A stretch of DNA of 64,000 nucleotides from Thermophagus sp052400625 (GCA_052400625.1 JBQTGH010000002.1), one strand, 5' to 3'; shown: positions 34,032 through 42,553, counted from the stretch's first letter. The notes: generated from the letters alone by a model not told the origin. Translations and numbers: made by a program.

Positions 34032-35930
34032 TTATTGAACCCTGAAATACGATACCATTTCTTTCATATGGTGCACCTGTCCAGAAAGTTCCTCAGAACC
34101 GGAAGCCAATTCTTCAGATGCTGCGGCATTTTGTTGAATTACCTGATTCAGTAGTTGAATGGCGCTGTTGATTTGGTCGGCCCCTGATTGCTGTTCCAAA
34201 CCAGAAACAGCAATTTCTTGAACTAGGTTTGCGGTTTTTTCGATATTGGGAACAATAGCGCTTAATTGTTTACTGGCTTCTTCCGAAATGACTACACCTT
34301 GTTTTGCCAATTGATCAATTTTATTGGCAGCAATACGGCTTTTTTCGGCCAGATTTCGAATTTCTTTGGCAATAACCGTAAAGCCTTGTGCTTGTTCACC
34401 GGCATGTGCAGCCTCTACTGCGGCATTGAGAGCCAGGATGTTGGTTTTAAGGGCGATGTCTTCGATTATAGAAACGTTGGCGGCGATTTCTTGCATGGCA
34501 TTGGTGGCTGATGCGGAACTTTTGTTTGCTTTTCTGATTTCTTCGGAGGCTTGAGTCGCCATATTCTTGGTCTCTATGGCGTTTTCTGTGTTTTGTTGGA
34601 TATTTGCCACCATTTCTTCCATGGAAGAAGATATCTCTTCTGCCGAAGAAGCCTGCTCACTGGCACCTTGGGATAATTGTTGTGAGCTTAAGCTCATCTC
34701 CTGACCGGCGCCGGAGATGCTTTCGGAACTGTTAATTATATCGCTAATGATTTTCTTCAGTTGATTTACCATATTTTGGAGGGCATTTGCCAGTTGTCCC
34801 ACTTCATCTTTTTGATTAAGGATATTGCTTGATAAATCTACTGAGAGATTACCTTCTGCTATCCTTTGCGCTAAAGCTACTCCTTGTCCAAGACCCCGGG
34901 TGATACTTCTGGTAATGAGAAAGGACAGAATGAAGGATATTGACATTCCTACAATGATGGTGAAGATAATAAGAAGCATGTTAGAATTGAAGGTTTGGGT
35001 TCCTTTGCTTTTTTCCGTTCGTACGTAATTTGTGTTAAAGCTTTTTAGTTGTGTGAAACTGTGGTTGAATTTTTTGTATTGGCTTCCCATTTCATTTTCA
35101 GAAATTTCAATGATTTGGTTTAAAATCTTCTGAGACTTCTTAATGCCATTTTCGATTTCATAAAATGAATTGAATAATTTTTGAGCGATAGGAATCATTA
35201 ATTTATTGTAGTGGTCCCTTGCTTCTTGAAATTGTCCTTTTTTCAATAGACTTTTAATTTTGTAAACTGCATTATGGAAGCTGTTATGATAGGGTTTTAT
35301 TTGTTCTAGATAAGATGACATAATGGTATCTGTCGTGTCAAATGTTGTAAACCACTGGGCAAATTGACAGGTTTTAGACGATTCTCCATCAACGAATTGT
35401 CTTTTATTTTCAAGGGAATGCGATACTTTTAATTGGAGATCATAATGGTCTTTCATGAATTCTTCTATTTGCCCTTTCGTTTTAGTGGGATTCATGATGC
35501 CTAGTTGCATGAATGCGGTATTCAACTCAAGGATTTGTTGGTCTATCTTTCGCCATTCCTTTAAATCATTGGTTAAATTATCGTACATTTTTTTTTCTTC
35601 GTCAGCAATATCTAATCGGGAGAATTTTTTCATTGTTGTTTGCAAACCTTCTCGAAACAACTCAATATCCTTTACCACTTGCTCTCTCTGAAGGCGGGTT
35701 AGATTGGGATTGCTTAAGTCCAAAAAGCTTTCATATATTTTTGTTATGGAATGTTCCATATCTCCCATGTAGTAAACGGAAGGAAGACTTTTATTGGCAA
35801 CGGAATTGAAAGAATCATCCAAGTTGGCCATGGCTGTGATTCCGGATATACCTATTGTTAATCCCATAATGCCCGCAAAAATGTAACCGACGATAATTTT
35901 CTGACCAATTTTCAAATTTTTAAAGTTCAT
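34032..35930 (-). CDS. Methyl-accepting chemotaxis protein with CZB-like Cys/His motif in its sensor
   Basis: Inner-membrane chemoreceptor of 632 residues: TM1 (about 8-32), a helical extracytoplasmic sensor (33-327), TM2 (about 328-349), HAMP (about 350-405) and a signalling domain containing TNILALNAAVEAAHAGEQ, the CheA/CheW-binding hairpin tip. The sensor carries CQFAQW (C188) and PYHNSFHNA (H215, H219), resembling the zinc-binding Cys/His pattern of CZB domains, with further His residues upstream at 162 and 171. The ATG at 35930 is preferred over a TTG at 35939. No che or other motility genes are nearby, so it must signal to a cluster elsewhere. Confidence 0.9.
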   Translation of the reverse strand: MNFKNLKIGQKIIVGYIFAGIMGLTIGISGITAMANLDDSFNSVANKSLPSVYYMGDMEHSITKIYESFLDLSNPNLTRLQREQVVKDIELFREGLQTTMKKFSRLDIADEEKKMYDNLTNDLKEWRKIDQQILELNTAFMQLGIMNPTKTKGQIEEFMKDHYDLQLKVSHSLENKRQFVDGESSKTCQFAQWFTTFDTTDTIMSSYLEQIKPYHNSFHNAVYKIKSLLKKGQFQEARDHYNKLMIPIAQKLFNSFYEIENGIKKSQKILNQIIEISENEMGSQYKKFNHSFTQLKSFNTNYVRTEKSKGTQTFNSNMLLIIFTIIVGMSISFILSFLITRSITRGLGQGVALAQRIAEGNLSVDLSSNILNQKDEVGQLANALQNMVNQLKKIISDIINSSESISGAGQEMSLSSQQLSQGASEQASSAEEISSSMEEMVANIQQNTENAIETKNMATQASEEIRKANKSSASATNAMQEIAANVSIIEDIALKTNILALNAAVEAAHAGEQAQGFTVIAKEIRNLAEKSRIAANKIDQLAKQGVVISEEASKQLSAIVPNIEKTANLVQEIAVSGLEQQSGADQINSAIQLLNQVIQQNAAASEELASGSEELSGQVHHMKEMVSYFRVQ

Positions 35931-36535
35931 ATTTAACAATTAAAAAGTTTTTCTTTAGCATCCCGATGAGTAGCCCAGTGGTCTCCATTGTTTGTTCTGT
36001 TCAATCGAAGATCTAAATCTGCATGATGTGTTACGGCTAATCTTCTTTTAAATGAACTTTTGGAAAGGAGAAGACGTTTCTTTTTGTTTTCCGGAATTAG
36101 CTGAAAATTAAATAGTAATCGTGTTGATTGATATTCAAGATGAAAGGTTCGGATTAAAAATTGCGACTGAAAGTGTACGTTTTAGATGGAAGTTTAGATG
36201 TTTAATTTGGGATGATTCTAAGTAATTAAGAAAGTAAAATTTGTCTTTTCATAAGATGAGAAAAGCCTTTTTATTAGGTGATAAGAATCACCCTGTTTTC
36301 TTGGAAAAGCTTTTTAATAAATAGTTCTTTTGACGCCATTTGCGATAATTACAAAAGGGAAAGGCGTCGACATCTAAGTTGGGAGGTGTTGAGCATAGTT
36401 TTTGATTTATTTAGGTTTGTGATTATCGATGGTTCGTTTTGAGTTGATTTCCCACATTGTTTCCCGATAATCGGTGTCTGCTCAAGGTTTTGATGAAAAT
36501 TATTGCATTTCCGTGTTGCTTAAATTTGAATAGAA
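35931..36535. other. Intergenic region between the chemoreceptor and the Crp/Fnr gene
   Basis: 605 bp with no credible gene. It contains the Crp-like dyad described separately, a GACGCC/GGCGTC inverted repeat near 36334-36371, and an 11-bp palindrome CCGATAATCGG near 36466-36476. Confidence 0.55.
36277..36292. promoter_or_regulatory. Crp/Fnr-type operator candidate
   Basis: GGTGATAAGAATCACC is a perfect dyad with the core GTGA-N6-TCAC of Crp sites, which also reads TGAT-N4-ATCA as in Fnr sites. It is 244 bp upstream of the Crp/Fnr gene and about 350 bp upstream of the chemoreceptor start, so either could be controlled. Confidence 0.5.
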
Positions 36536-37228
36536 GTGTTGGTTCATACAGAAAACGAAAAGAAAGATGTTCTTTTGTGTTCCCGTTTTTCAAAATATTT
36601 ATCCGGTGAAGATAAAGAGTTGTTCGAAAGAAATATCGAGATCGTATATTTCAACAGGGGAGAAGTAATATTCAGGGAGGGGACTCCCTTAACCCATTTT
36701 ATTTGGATAGAAGATGGTATTGTCAAAATTTATTACCGGAATCAAAATGGGAAAGATATTTTAGTTACGTTAAGAAAGGGACTGGAATTTATGAATCTGC
36801 TTTCGCTGGCTGATCATCATTTTAATTATTCTTCAAACGCGCTTACGTCTGCAAAAGTGTGCTATGTGGAAAAGAATTTAATGAATGATTTAATGCTTCG
36901 AAATCCTGATTTTGCCATTTATTTATTTAAAGAGTCTTCGCGTCAAAGTGTATCCTTATTGCGACAGGTAATTTCACGAAGTAATAAACATGTGACCGGC
37001 AGAGTTGCGGAACTTATATTGTTTTTTTATAGTTTTCTGGAAGTTAGGGATGGGTATTTTGAGTTGCCATTGACACGAAAAGAGTTTGCCCAGCTCGCAT
37101 CCACTTCTAAAGAAAACCTGATTCGAACTTTAAGCGAGTTTAAAAAAGATGGAATTATTGATTTAAACCTGAGACGGATTAAAATAAACAGCATGGAAAT
37201 CATAGAAAAACTGAGTCGGCTCGGTTAA
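36536..37228 (+). CDS. Crp/Fnr family transcriptional regulator
   Basis: Protein of 230 residues: N-terminal cyclic-nucleotide-binding-like beta-roll (about 18-125), dimerisation helix (about 125-158) and a winged HTH (about 165-220). The recognition helix SKENLIRTLSEF has E193 and R197 in the spacing of Crp E181/R185, which read the G and A of the GTGA core. The phosphate-binding cassette is not conserved: the GE...RSA motif of cAMP-binding Crp is missing (KGLEFMNLL here), and there is no Fnr Cys cluster. The ligand is therefore unknown and cAMP is doubtful. No ATG fits; GTG at 36536 or the adjacent TTG is the probable start. Confidence 0.85.
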   Translation: MLVHTENEKKDVLLCSRFSKYLSGEDKELFERNIEIVYFNRGEVIFREGTPLTHFIWIEDGIVKIYYRNQNGKDILVTLRKGLEFMNLLSLADHHFNYSSNALTSAKVCYVEKNLMNDLMLRNPDFAIYLFKESSRQSVSLLRQVISRSNKHVTGRVAELILFFYSFLEVRDGYFELPLTRKEFAQLASTSKENLIRTLSEFKKDGIIDLNLRRIKINSMEIIEKLSRLG

Positions 37229-37323
37229 TCGGAAATGATTTAAAAGCCGTTTCTTCCATAGGGCACTATTTCAATGTTTCGTTTATTTTTCCCCATACTC
37301 TGAATGTAGTTTGGGTCTTAATT

Positions 37324-38643
37324 TTATTTTTTGATAATTTCAATTGTCTTGATTCTGATATCGTTTACAGGGCGGTTTTCCCCATAAGTTTTTACTGCAG
37401 CAATTTTGTCGACGATTTCCATGCCCCGAATTACTTCTCCAAAAACTGTATAATCCCCATCAAGGTAGGGAGCCCCTCCGACGGTGGTGTATATTTTACG
37501 TTGTGAAGGTGTGAATTTAAATCCTTTCTCTTTTTCAATATCGTCCAACTCTTCGTGGGTGAAAATCCTGCCGGATATGATATAGAATTGGGAACCGTCA
37601 GAACGATTTCGTGGGTTTCTATCGGCCGGACGTTTGGATGCGGCCATAGCGCCTCTTTTATGAAAACGGGAAGGTACAATTCGCGTAGGAAGATCATATC
37701 CTGGGCCCTGCCAGCCTACCACATCGTCTCTTTTTGCATATTTGGAATCAGCCGCTCCCGTCTGTATCAAAAAATCTTTCAGTACCCGGTGTACCAGGAG
37801 GCTATCGTAGAAATGATCACTTACCAGTTTAATAAAGTTGTCCCGGAATGTTGGGGTGTCGTTGTAGAGGCGTATGGCAATATTGCCCATTGTTGTCTTG
37901 ATTCGAAAGCCTGCTATCTTTTTGTATGAGAGGTATTTCTTGTTGGTTTTTGTGCGTAAATCCCAGATTGATTTAGGGTGAGTGTTTTGTCGTCCTGTAA
38001 GACGGGTGATATATTGAGTCGGCAAAACAACCTTTTGAATCGTATCTCTGACTTTTCTTTCTTGAACGATCCCATAAACTTCATGATTGAGAGTGAAAAC
38101 CGGCTTCCCGGGTTTGAAGGCTATAGGTGCCTCCCTGAAGCTGACGCTATCCTGATCATGATATGGGCCAATTTTCCCTTTACGAATATAGAGGTTTCGG
38201 GATGGTCTTTTTAATGTGTAAACAGAATCGGGTATCGAAGGGTTATTTGATAGGTTTAAATGTTTGGGATTGTTTCTTTTAACTTTCAGGAGAAGAAGGT
38301 CAAGATTATGGTCATAGGCAGTGTACCCTCTTACGTCTCGAAAATCTTTTGTGCCCGGAGGAGCAATTTTTGCTTTGTATGAACCTTTGATCCAATTCAG
38401 ATTGGTAATCACCAGATCGCGATCGATGAAGAATCCGAATCCTTTTTTCCCTGGACGGTTGTATTGGTCGAAAGTGTGAATCTCAACCATCCCTTTTATG
38501 TTTTCCTGAAAAGATCCACGGGAGGAATGTGCAGTCACTTTTTTCTTTGGTGTGGTTTGGCAGGAGGGAAGCATCAATGCCCCAAGAACAATTAGAAAAA
38601 GGAAGATTAAATGTTTGGATGTGAGATTGGAGAATGGGTTCAT
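37324..38643 (-). CDS. Lipoprotein fusing an inactive trypsin-like domain to a cyclophilin-type PPIase
   Basis: Lipoprotein of 439 residues with lipobox at C28 (LMLPSC). Residues about 50-215 read as a DegP/trypsin-like fold (KKGFGFFIDRDLVITN, then DHNLDLLLLKV), but the His is N83, the Ser position is P178 (FKPGKPVF) and only D115 remains, so it should not cleave. Residues about 243-439 are a cyclophilin with R286 (VHRVLKDFLIQTG) and Q352/F353 (SQFYII) present, so prolyl isomerase activity is likely. The start at 38643 gives a compact signal peptide; the frame reaches 38703. Last of three cyclophilin genes in the same direction. Confidence 0.87.
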   Translation of the reverse strand: MNPFSNLTSKHLIFLFLIVLGALMLPSCQTTPKKKVTAHSSRGSFQENIKGMVEIHTFDQYNRPGKKGFGFFIDRDLVITNLNWIKGSYKAKIAPPGTKDFRDVRGYTAYDHNLDLLLLKVKRNNPKHLNLSNNPSIPDSVYTLKRPSRNLYIRKGKIGPYHDQDSVSFREAPIAFKPGKPVFTLNHEVYGIVQERKVRDTIQKVVLPTQYITRLTGRQNTHPKSIWDLRTKTNKKYLSYKKIAGFRIKTTMGNIAIRLYNDTPTFRDNFIKLVSDHFYDSLLVHRVLKDFLIQTGAADSKYAKRDDVVGWQGPGYDLPTRIVPSRFHKRGAMAASKRPADRNPRNRSDGSQFYIISGRIFTHEELDDIEKEKGFKFTPSQRKIYTTVGGAPYLDGDYTVFGEVIRGMEIVDKIAAVKTYGENRPVNDIRIKTIEIIKK

Positions 38644-38738
38644 TCGGATAATCTTAGTCGGGTTCATTACTCTAATGGTACTCGAAGAAAACGGGTATGT
38701 CATGAGGGTTTGTTTTAACCTGATTTTTCATGTTGCTC

Positions 38739-39554
38739 TTATTGTGATATTTCCTGAATTTTAATTACAACATCGGTATAGGGGCGGTCGTTTTTATCGG
38801 TTTTGAGATTGGCAATTTTATCGATGACATCAAGGCCTTCCACAACCTCTCCAAAAACCGTGTATTCGCCGTCCAGATCGGGGAGTCCTCCTACTGTGGT
38901 GTAAGCCTTTCTTTGTTGGTCTGTAAATTTGAGGTAATCGGACAATGAATATTCAAAGTTGATTTTTTCTTTGATTTGCCGAAGAAGTTTATTGAATGCC
39001 TTCGGATCCTCTTGTTTAAGCTTTGCCAGTTCTTCTTTGCGAGGCAGATAGTATTTTCGTTTCAGTTCGTTTTTGATAGGGATGTTGTGATTTTTTTCGA
39101 TTATATTCAGTTCTTCATTGGTCCAAACTCTGCCCTGAACAATATAAAACTGAGAAATGTCCGACATTTTAAATTGATTGATGTTTTCGGGTTGTCGCGG
39201 AGCACAAAGTGCCCCTTTTTTATGAAAATGGTTGTCCCGGTATTCGGCATCAATATTAGCTGCAGATGTTCCATAACCGATGTGTTTTCCACGTGGAGCA
39301 TTTCTTGAATCGGAAGAACCTCCTTGAATGACAAAGTTTTTTATTACTCTGTAAAATAGTGTTCCATCAAAATGGTCGTTGTTCACCAGTTTGAGAAATT
39401 CATTACGGTGATTGGGGGTGTCGTTGTATAGCTTTACCTTCATGTTGCCCATGTTGGTTTTTATGAGAACATAGTGCGTGTATTGCTGAGCTGCCAACGA
39501 TTGGGTCAGAAGAAACAGTGTTATGACATACCGTATGAGTAAAAGCTTTTGCAT
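38739..39554 (-). CDS. Secreted cyclophilin-type peptidylprolyl isomerase
   Basis: Exported protein of 271 residues with a signal peptide (about 1-22, cleaved near SLAAQQ) and one cyclophilin domain from KTNMGNMKVKLYNDTP to the C terminus. The catalytic Arg lies in LFYRVIKNFVIQGG, and the QFYIVQG and FGEVVEGLDVIDKI motifs follow. A charged helical insert of about 70 residues (from about 145 to 215, rich in Lys/Glu) interrupts the fold, as in the neighbouring paralogue. There is no lipobox. Second gene of the cyclophilin trio, about 95 bp from the fusion gene. Confidence 0.88.
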   Translation of the reverse strand: MQKLLLIRYVITLFLLTQSLAAQQYTHYVLIKTNMGNMKVKLYNDTPNHRNEFLKLVNNDHFDGTLFYRVIKNFVIQGGSSDSRNAPRGKHIGYGTSAANIDAEYRDNHFHKKGALCAPRQPENINQFKMSDISQFYIVQGRVWTNEELNIIEKNHNIPIKNELKRKYYLPRKEELAKLKQEDPKAFNKLLRQIKEKINFEYSLSDYLKFTDQQRKAYTTVGGLPDLDGEYTVFGEVVEGLDVIDKIANLKTDKNDRPYTDVVIKIQEISQ

Positions 39555-39620
39555 TTAAATGAAATGGACTTCTGATTGTTGTTTATTCTTAGTTTTAAGA
39601 ATCGAGTTTGTTAGAACGGT

Positions 39621-39648
39621 AACCTCCCGGACACGAATCCGGGAGGTT
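39621..39648. terminator. Strong hairpin between the second and third cyclophilin genes
   Basis: AACCTCCCGGA (39621-39631) and TCCGGGAGGTT (39638-39648) form a perfect 11-bp GC-rich stem with the loop CACGAA. It lies after the stop of the upstream gene on the minus strand. T tracts are short, so it may attenuate or protect transcript ends rather than fully terminate. Confidence 0.7.
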
Positions 39649-39686
39649 TAAATATATGTGGGTTAATGAATGATGTCTGTTAATGG

Positions 39687-40523
39687 TTATTCTTCAATGA
39701 TTTCCATGGTCATTTCCATGTCATCCACCGGACGGTCCATGGCGCCGGTGGCTACTGAAGCAATGGAGTCGATGACGTCCAGGCCTTCTATCACCTCACC
39801 AAAAACGGTGTATTCACCATCCAGGAATGGTGTGCCACCAACCGATGTGTAAGCCTCACGCACCTGATCGGGGAAACTAAAACTGGCTGAATCGCCCAAC
39901 GCTTCTTTGGCTCTTTGCTCAATCTGGGAGATGAGTGCTTCAAAGCCTTCGCGGTCATTTTTTTGTCTCATGGCCATCAGAGTATCTTGGTAGGGCGTGA
40001 GCATTTCATACATTTTGGACTGAAGACGACGCTGTGCCAATTGCTCTTCCATTGAACTAAGTTCCTCATTTGAATAGGATTTACCCTGGACAATATAGAA
40101 TTGGGATCCTGAAGATTTTTTCTCGGGATTAACCTGGTCTCCTTGCCTGGCTGCAGCGAGGGCTCCTTTTTTATGAAAATGGGTGGGATAGTTAATTTCT
40201 GCAGGGAGGGTATAACCCGGACCGCCACTTCCTAAACGGGCATCTTTGGCGGCATCCTTTGACTCGGGATCTCCTCCCTGTATCATAAAACCATTAATTA
40301 CCCGATGAAATAAAAGTTGGTCATAAAACCCTTCTTCTACAAGTTTGAGAAAATTGTCTCGGTGTTTGGGCGTATCATCATACAGTTTTACCTTCATGTT
40401 TCCGTATGGGGTTTTTATAAGGACTTTTTTCTCAGGTTTATTATCGCATTGGACAAGAATAAGTCCCAAAAAGACAATTAATAGTGGCAATAGTGACTTT
40501 TTTAGCTTTACAATTAAGGTCAT
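39687..40523 (-). CDS. Cyclophilin-type peptidylprolyl isomerase lipoprotein
   Basis: Lipoprotein of 278 residues with lipobox C26 (LILVQC). The cyclophilin domain starts VLIKTPYGNMKVKLYDDTP and has the catalytic Arg in LFHRVINGFMIQGGDP, SSGSQFYIVQG and FGEVIEGLDVIDSI. A helical insert (about 150-215, SMEEQLAQRRLQSK and following) interrupts the domain, again as in the second paralogue. It probably assists folding of envelope proteins. First of three cyclophilin genes, 10 bp after the small conserved gene at 40534-40878, with which it probably shares a transcript. Confidence 0.9.
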   Translation of the reverse strand: MTLIVKLKKSLLPLLIVFLGLILVQCDNKPEKKVLIKTPYGNMKVKLYDDTPKHRDNFLKLVEEGFYDQLLFHRVINGFMIQGGDPESKDAAKDARLGSGGPGYTLPAEINYPTHFHKKGALAAARQGDQVNPEKKSSGSQFYIVQGKSYSNEELSSMEEQLAQRRLQSKMYEMLTPYQDTLMAMRQKNDREGFEALISQIEQRAKEALGDSASFSFPDQVREAYTSVGGTPFLDGEYTVFGEVIEGLDVIDSIASVATGAMDRPVDDMEMTMEIIEE

Positions 40524-40533
40524 AATAAAGAAT

Positions 40534-40878
40534 TTAAAGATTTAGTTGTTGTTTGAGGTATTCGAATGCAGACTTCTTAAGTAAGTGGTTTGTCAGAGAA
40601 GGTGTTAAGGATTTTAGAGGCTTAATTTCTTTAAATTTTGGCCACCCATCGTCATCCTTTCCGTTGGGTTCAAGATAGCCTTCGTAAGATAAAAGGGTGC
40701 ATTTCCCCAAATTGATGAGGTCCATTTTCTCTTGTCGTGAATAGGTGCGCATTCCCTGTCCTAGCTCCTGAATGCCGATTAGAAATAGCATAAAATCAAA
40801 ATCGGCCGTTACTTTAAAACGTTTACTTAGTTCCAGTACCAACCGGTCCCAATTCTCCTCGTTATATGTCATTTCCAT
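40534..40878 (-). CDS. Conserved hypothetical protein of 114 residues
   Basis: I do not recognise a named domain, although the pattern (NWDRLVLELSKRF, DFDFMLFLIGIQELG, QEKMDLINLGKCTLLS, DDDGWPKF) looks familiar from small uncharacterised Bacteroidota proteins. It is probably soluble and mainly helical, with no signal peptide or membrane segment. The start could be ATG 40878 or ATG 40872 two codons later. Its position 10 bp before the first cyclophilin gene suggests one transcript but says nothing about its role. Confidence 0.75.
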   Translation of the reverse strand: MEMTYNEENWDRLVLELSKRFKVTADFDFMLFLIGIQELGQGMRTYSRQEKMDLINLGKCTLLSYEGYLEPNGKDDDGWPKFKEIKPLKSLTPSLTNHLLKKSAFEYLKQQLNL

Positions 40879-41102
40879 CGATTCTCTTTTGGTTTGGATG
40901 ATGAGGTAGCTAAAATTTCTTTGTGAAAATCCAAAAATAATAAAAGTTACACATATTCAATAGATCGGTATGTTTTTCCCTGCGTCTCTCGTTTTTCGAG
41001 TAGGATTATAGCTTGAGAGCTTTGTGGCTTAACTTTCTTGGACGGTCAGGAGTAGCCAGAATTATTATTCGGAATGATTTGAATTATTTTTTATTGCATT
41101 AA

Positions 41103-41134
41103 AAAAACCGGCCAGAATTATTCTGCCGGTTTTG
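41103..41134 (-). terminator. Terminator downstream of tRNA-Val
   Basis: AAAACCGGCCAGAA pairs with TTCTGCCGGTTTT, with one bulged base. On the minus strand it follows the tRNA 3' end by a few bases and is followed by a run of T. Confidence 0.8.
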
Positions 41135-41137
41135 TGT

Positions 41138-41211
41138 GGGTTGTACTGGATTCGAACCAGTGACCCCTACCCTGTCAAGGTAATGCTCTAAACCAACTGA
41201 GCTAACAACCC
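41138..41211 (-). tRNA. tRNA-Val (GAC)
   Basis: The 74-nt minus-strand sequence folds as a normal tRNA: acceptor stem GGGTTGT/ACAACCC, D loop with AGCTCAGTTGGTTTAGAGC, anticodon loop TTGACAA with anticodon GAC, and T arm GGTTCGAATCC. The CCA end is not encoded. A terminator hairpin follows. Confidence 0.96.
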
Positions 41212-41445
41212 GTTATTTCACGGTGCAAAAATATAAAAAATCACCTATTCCCATCAACAGATGATTAGATTTTTAATTTTTCCCTATTGGACTCTATATT
41301 AAATTTTGCAACAGAATGGCTGCCGGAAGGCCTCGTTATTAGCGTTAAAATGTATCGGGGGATGATTTTCCAGGGGAAAGAAAAGTTGCATGTCCGCAGA
41401 CAACGAATTGTTTAATAATTATTATAATGATTCCGAAATAAAAAC

Positions 41446-41516
41446 AAAAAAGGTTCGATTCACATCGAACCTTTTTTTGGATTTTTTCTGATTTAAGGGA
41501 AAGGCTGAACTTTCTG
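41446..41516 (-). ncRNA. Candidate small RNA with its own promoter and terminator
   Basis: On the minus strand, TTG (41549-41547) and TATATTTG (41528-41521) form a Bacteroidota promoter with 18 bp between. About 60 bases later lies a perfect 14-bp hairpin, AAAAAAGGTTCGAT with ATCGAACCTTTTTT (41464-41477 and 41446-41459 on the plus strand), ending in a T run. No reading frame of any length starts between them. The RNA would be about 70-80 nt and GTTCAGCCTTTCCC lies in its unpaired part. I recognise no known family. Confidence 0.45.
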
Positions 41517-41520
41517 TTTG

Positions 41521-41549
41521 CAAATATAGACAAAAATTAACACATGCAA
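41521..41549 (-). promoter_or_regulatory. Promoter of the candidate small RNA
   Basis: The -33 TTG and -7 TATATTTG are separated by 18 bp, the same spacing as in the doxX promoter at 59667-59695. The -7 box is a full match to TAnnTTTG. Confidence 0.55.
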
Positions 41550-41770
41550 TATTTATCAAGAAATTTTTTTGCAAAAAATAATTATTGCTGGAACTGAACT
41601 ATAGGAAAATTGATAATTCTTGAAATTGATGGGGGATAGGAGTTAATATGGTATTTTCTTGAATTTTCCATAGTCATTCAAATTGTTAATTACAAATTGG
41701 TACAATATTTATTTAGCCCGGACCATAAGTGTTATTAAAATTGTCGGGTGCAAGGGTCCATGACACTTTT

Positions 41771-42553
41771 TTACATATTATTGAGTTTTTTTCCGATGTA
41801 GAATACATATCCATAATAAGCCTTGTACAAATCATATAATTGTGCTTCATGTTGTTGATAAGTCACTAATTCTTCTGCCTTCTTATTGCCTGCATATTTT
41901 TTCAGGAAGATATTTTGAGACTTAACCTGAGGAATATAAAAATGGTCTGTCCAACACTCTTCAGGAAGGATAAACGAAGCTATTGGAATATACCCTGCTT
42001 TTTGCATCTGGGCAATTTTGTTTGGAATGGTGTCAATTTCCGGATATGCATCCATCCAGAATTTATGGATTTCAGAGGGGCGCTCCTCGGTCAACCATGA
42101 TGCCTCTGTAACGGCAATATATCCTCCGTTTTTCAGAAATTTACGCCATTCTTCCAATCCTCTTTTATAGCCAATATTATAGATGGCCCCTTCCGACCAA
42201 ATAAGGTCTAATTCTTCCTCTTCAAAGGGGAGATTTTCCATCGACCCGGAGATGCCTTTTACCCGATCATTCAGGCCCAACCGGGTTGCGTTTTTATTGA
42301 AACGGTCAATGAAGGCAGGAAAGAGATCAAGGCCGGTAATGTGACCTGTTACGTGCTTGGCCAGTACCATTGTTTGGCCTCCTGTACCACAGCCTATATC
42401 GGCAATTCGCGATTGAGTGTCTAAATTTTCAATAAAACTTAATGCTTTAAGTGTCATGGCGGGGCTCCCGGGACCTTGCCTTTGTAGGATTGAAAAATAA
42501 TCGCAGATTAGAGAAATGTCATGGTCATGGATTAATGTATTTTCGTTTTTCAT
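41771..42553 (-). CDS. Class I SAM-dependent methyltransferase
   Basis: Cytoplasmic protein of 260 residues with a Rossmann methyltransferase core. Motif I is RIADIGCGTGGQT (about 49-61), followed by ITGLDLFPAFIDRF and motif IV DLIWSEGAIYNIG. The C-terminal third (about 165-260) is a family-specific region with no motif I recognise. The substrate is unknown: small-molecule and protein methyltransferases share this core. It is monocistronic, with the candidate small RNA downstream on the same strand and the PUL regulator 228 bp upstream. Confidence 0.87.
   Translation of the reverse strand: MKNENTLIHDHDISLICDYFSILQRQGPGSPAMTLKALSFIENLDTQSRIADIGCGTGGQTMVLAKHVTGHITGLDLFPAFIDRFNKNATRLGLNDRVKGISGSMENLPFEEEELDLIWSEGAIYNIGYKRGLEEWRKFLKNGGYIAVTEASWLTEERPSEIHKFWMDAYPEIDTIPNKIAQMQKAGYIPIASFILPEECWTDHFYIPQVKSQNIFLKKYAGNKKAEELVTYQQHEAQLYDLYKAYYGYVFYIGKKLNNM

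Larger units (their letters stand above)
41212..41770. other. Intergenic region between tRNA-Val and the methyltransferase gene
   Basis: 559 bp, strongly AT-rich, without a credible protein gene. It contains the small-RNA candidate described separately. The minus-strand frame 41345-41533 runs straight through that terminator and is rejected. Confidence 0.6.

Noticed and set aside
41345..41533. 62-codon minus-strand frame
   Set aside because: It crosses the promoter and terminator of the small-RNA candidate and its translation is Ile/Lys-rich.
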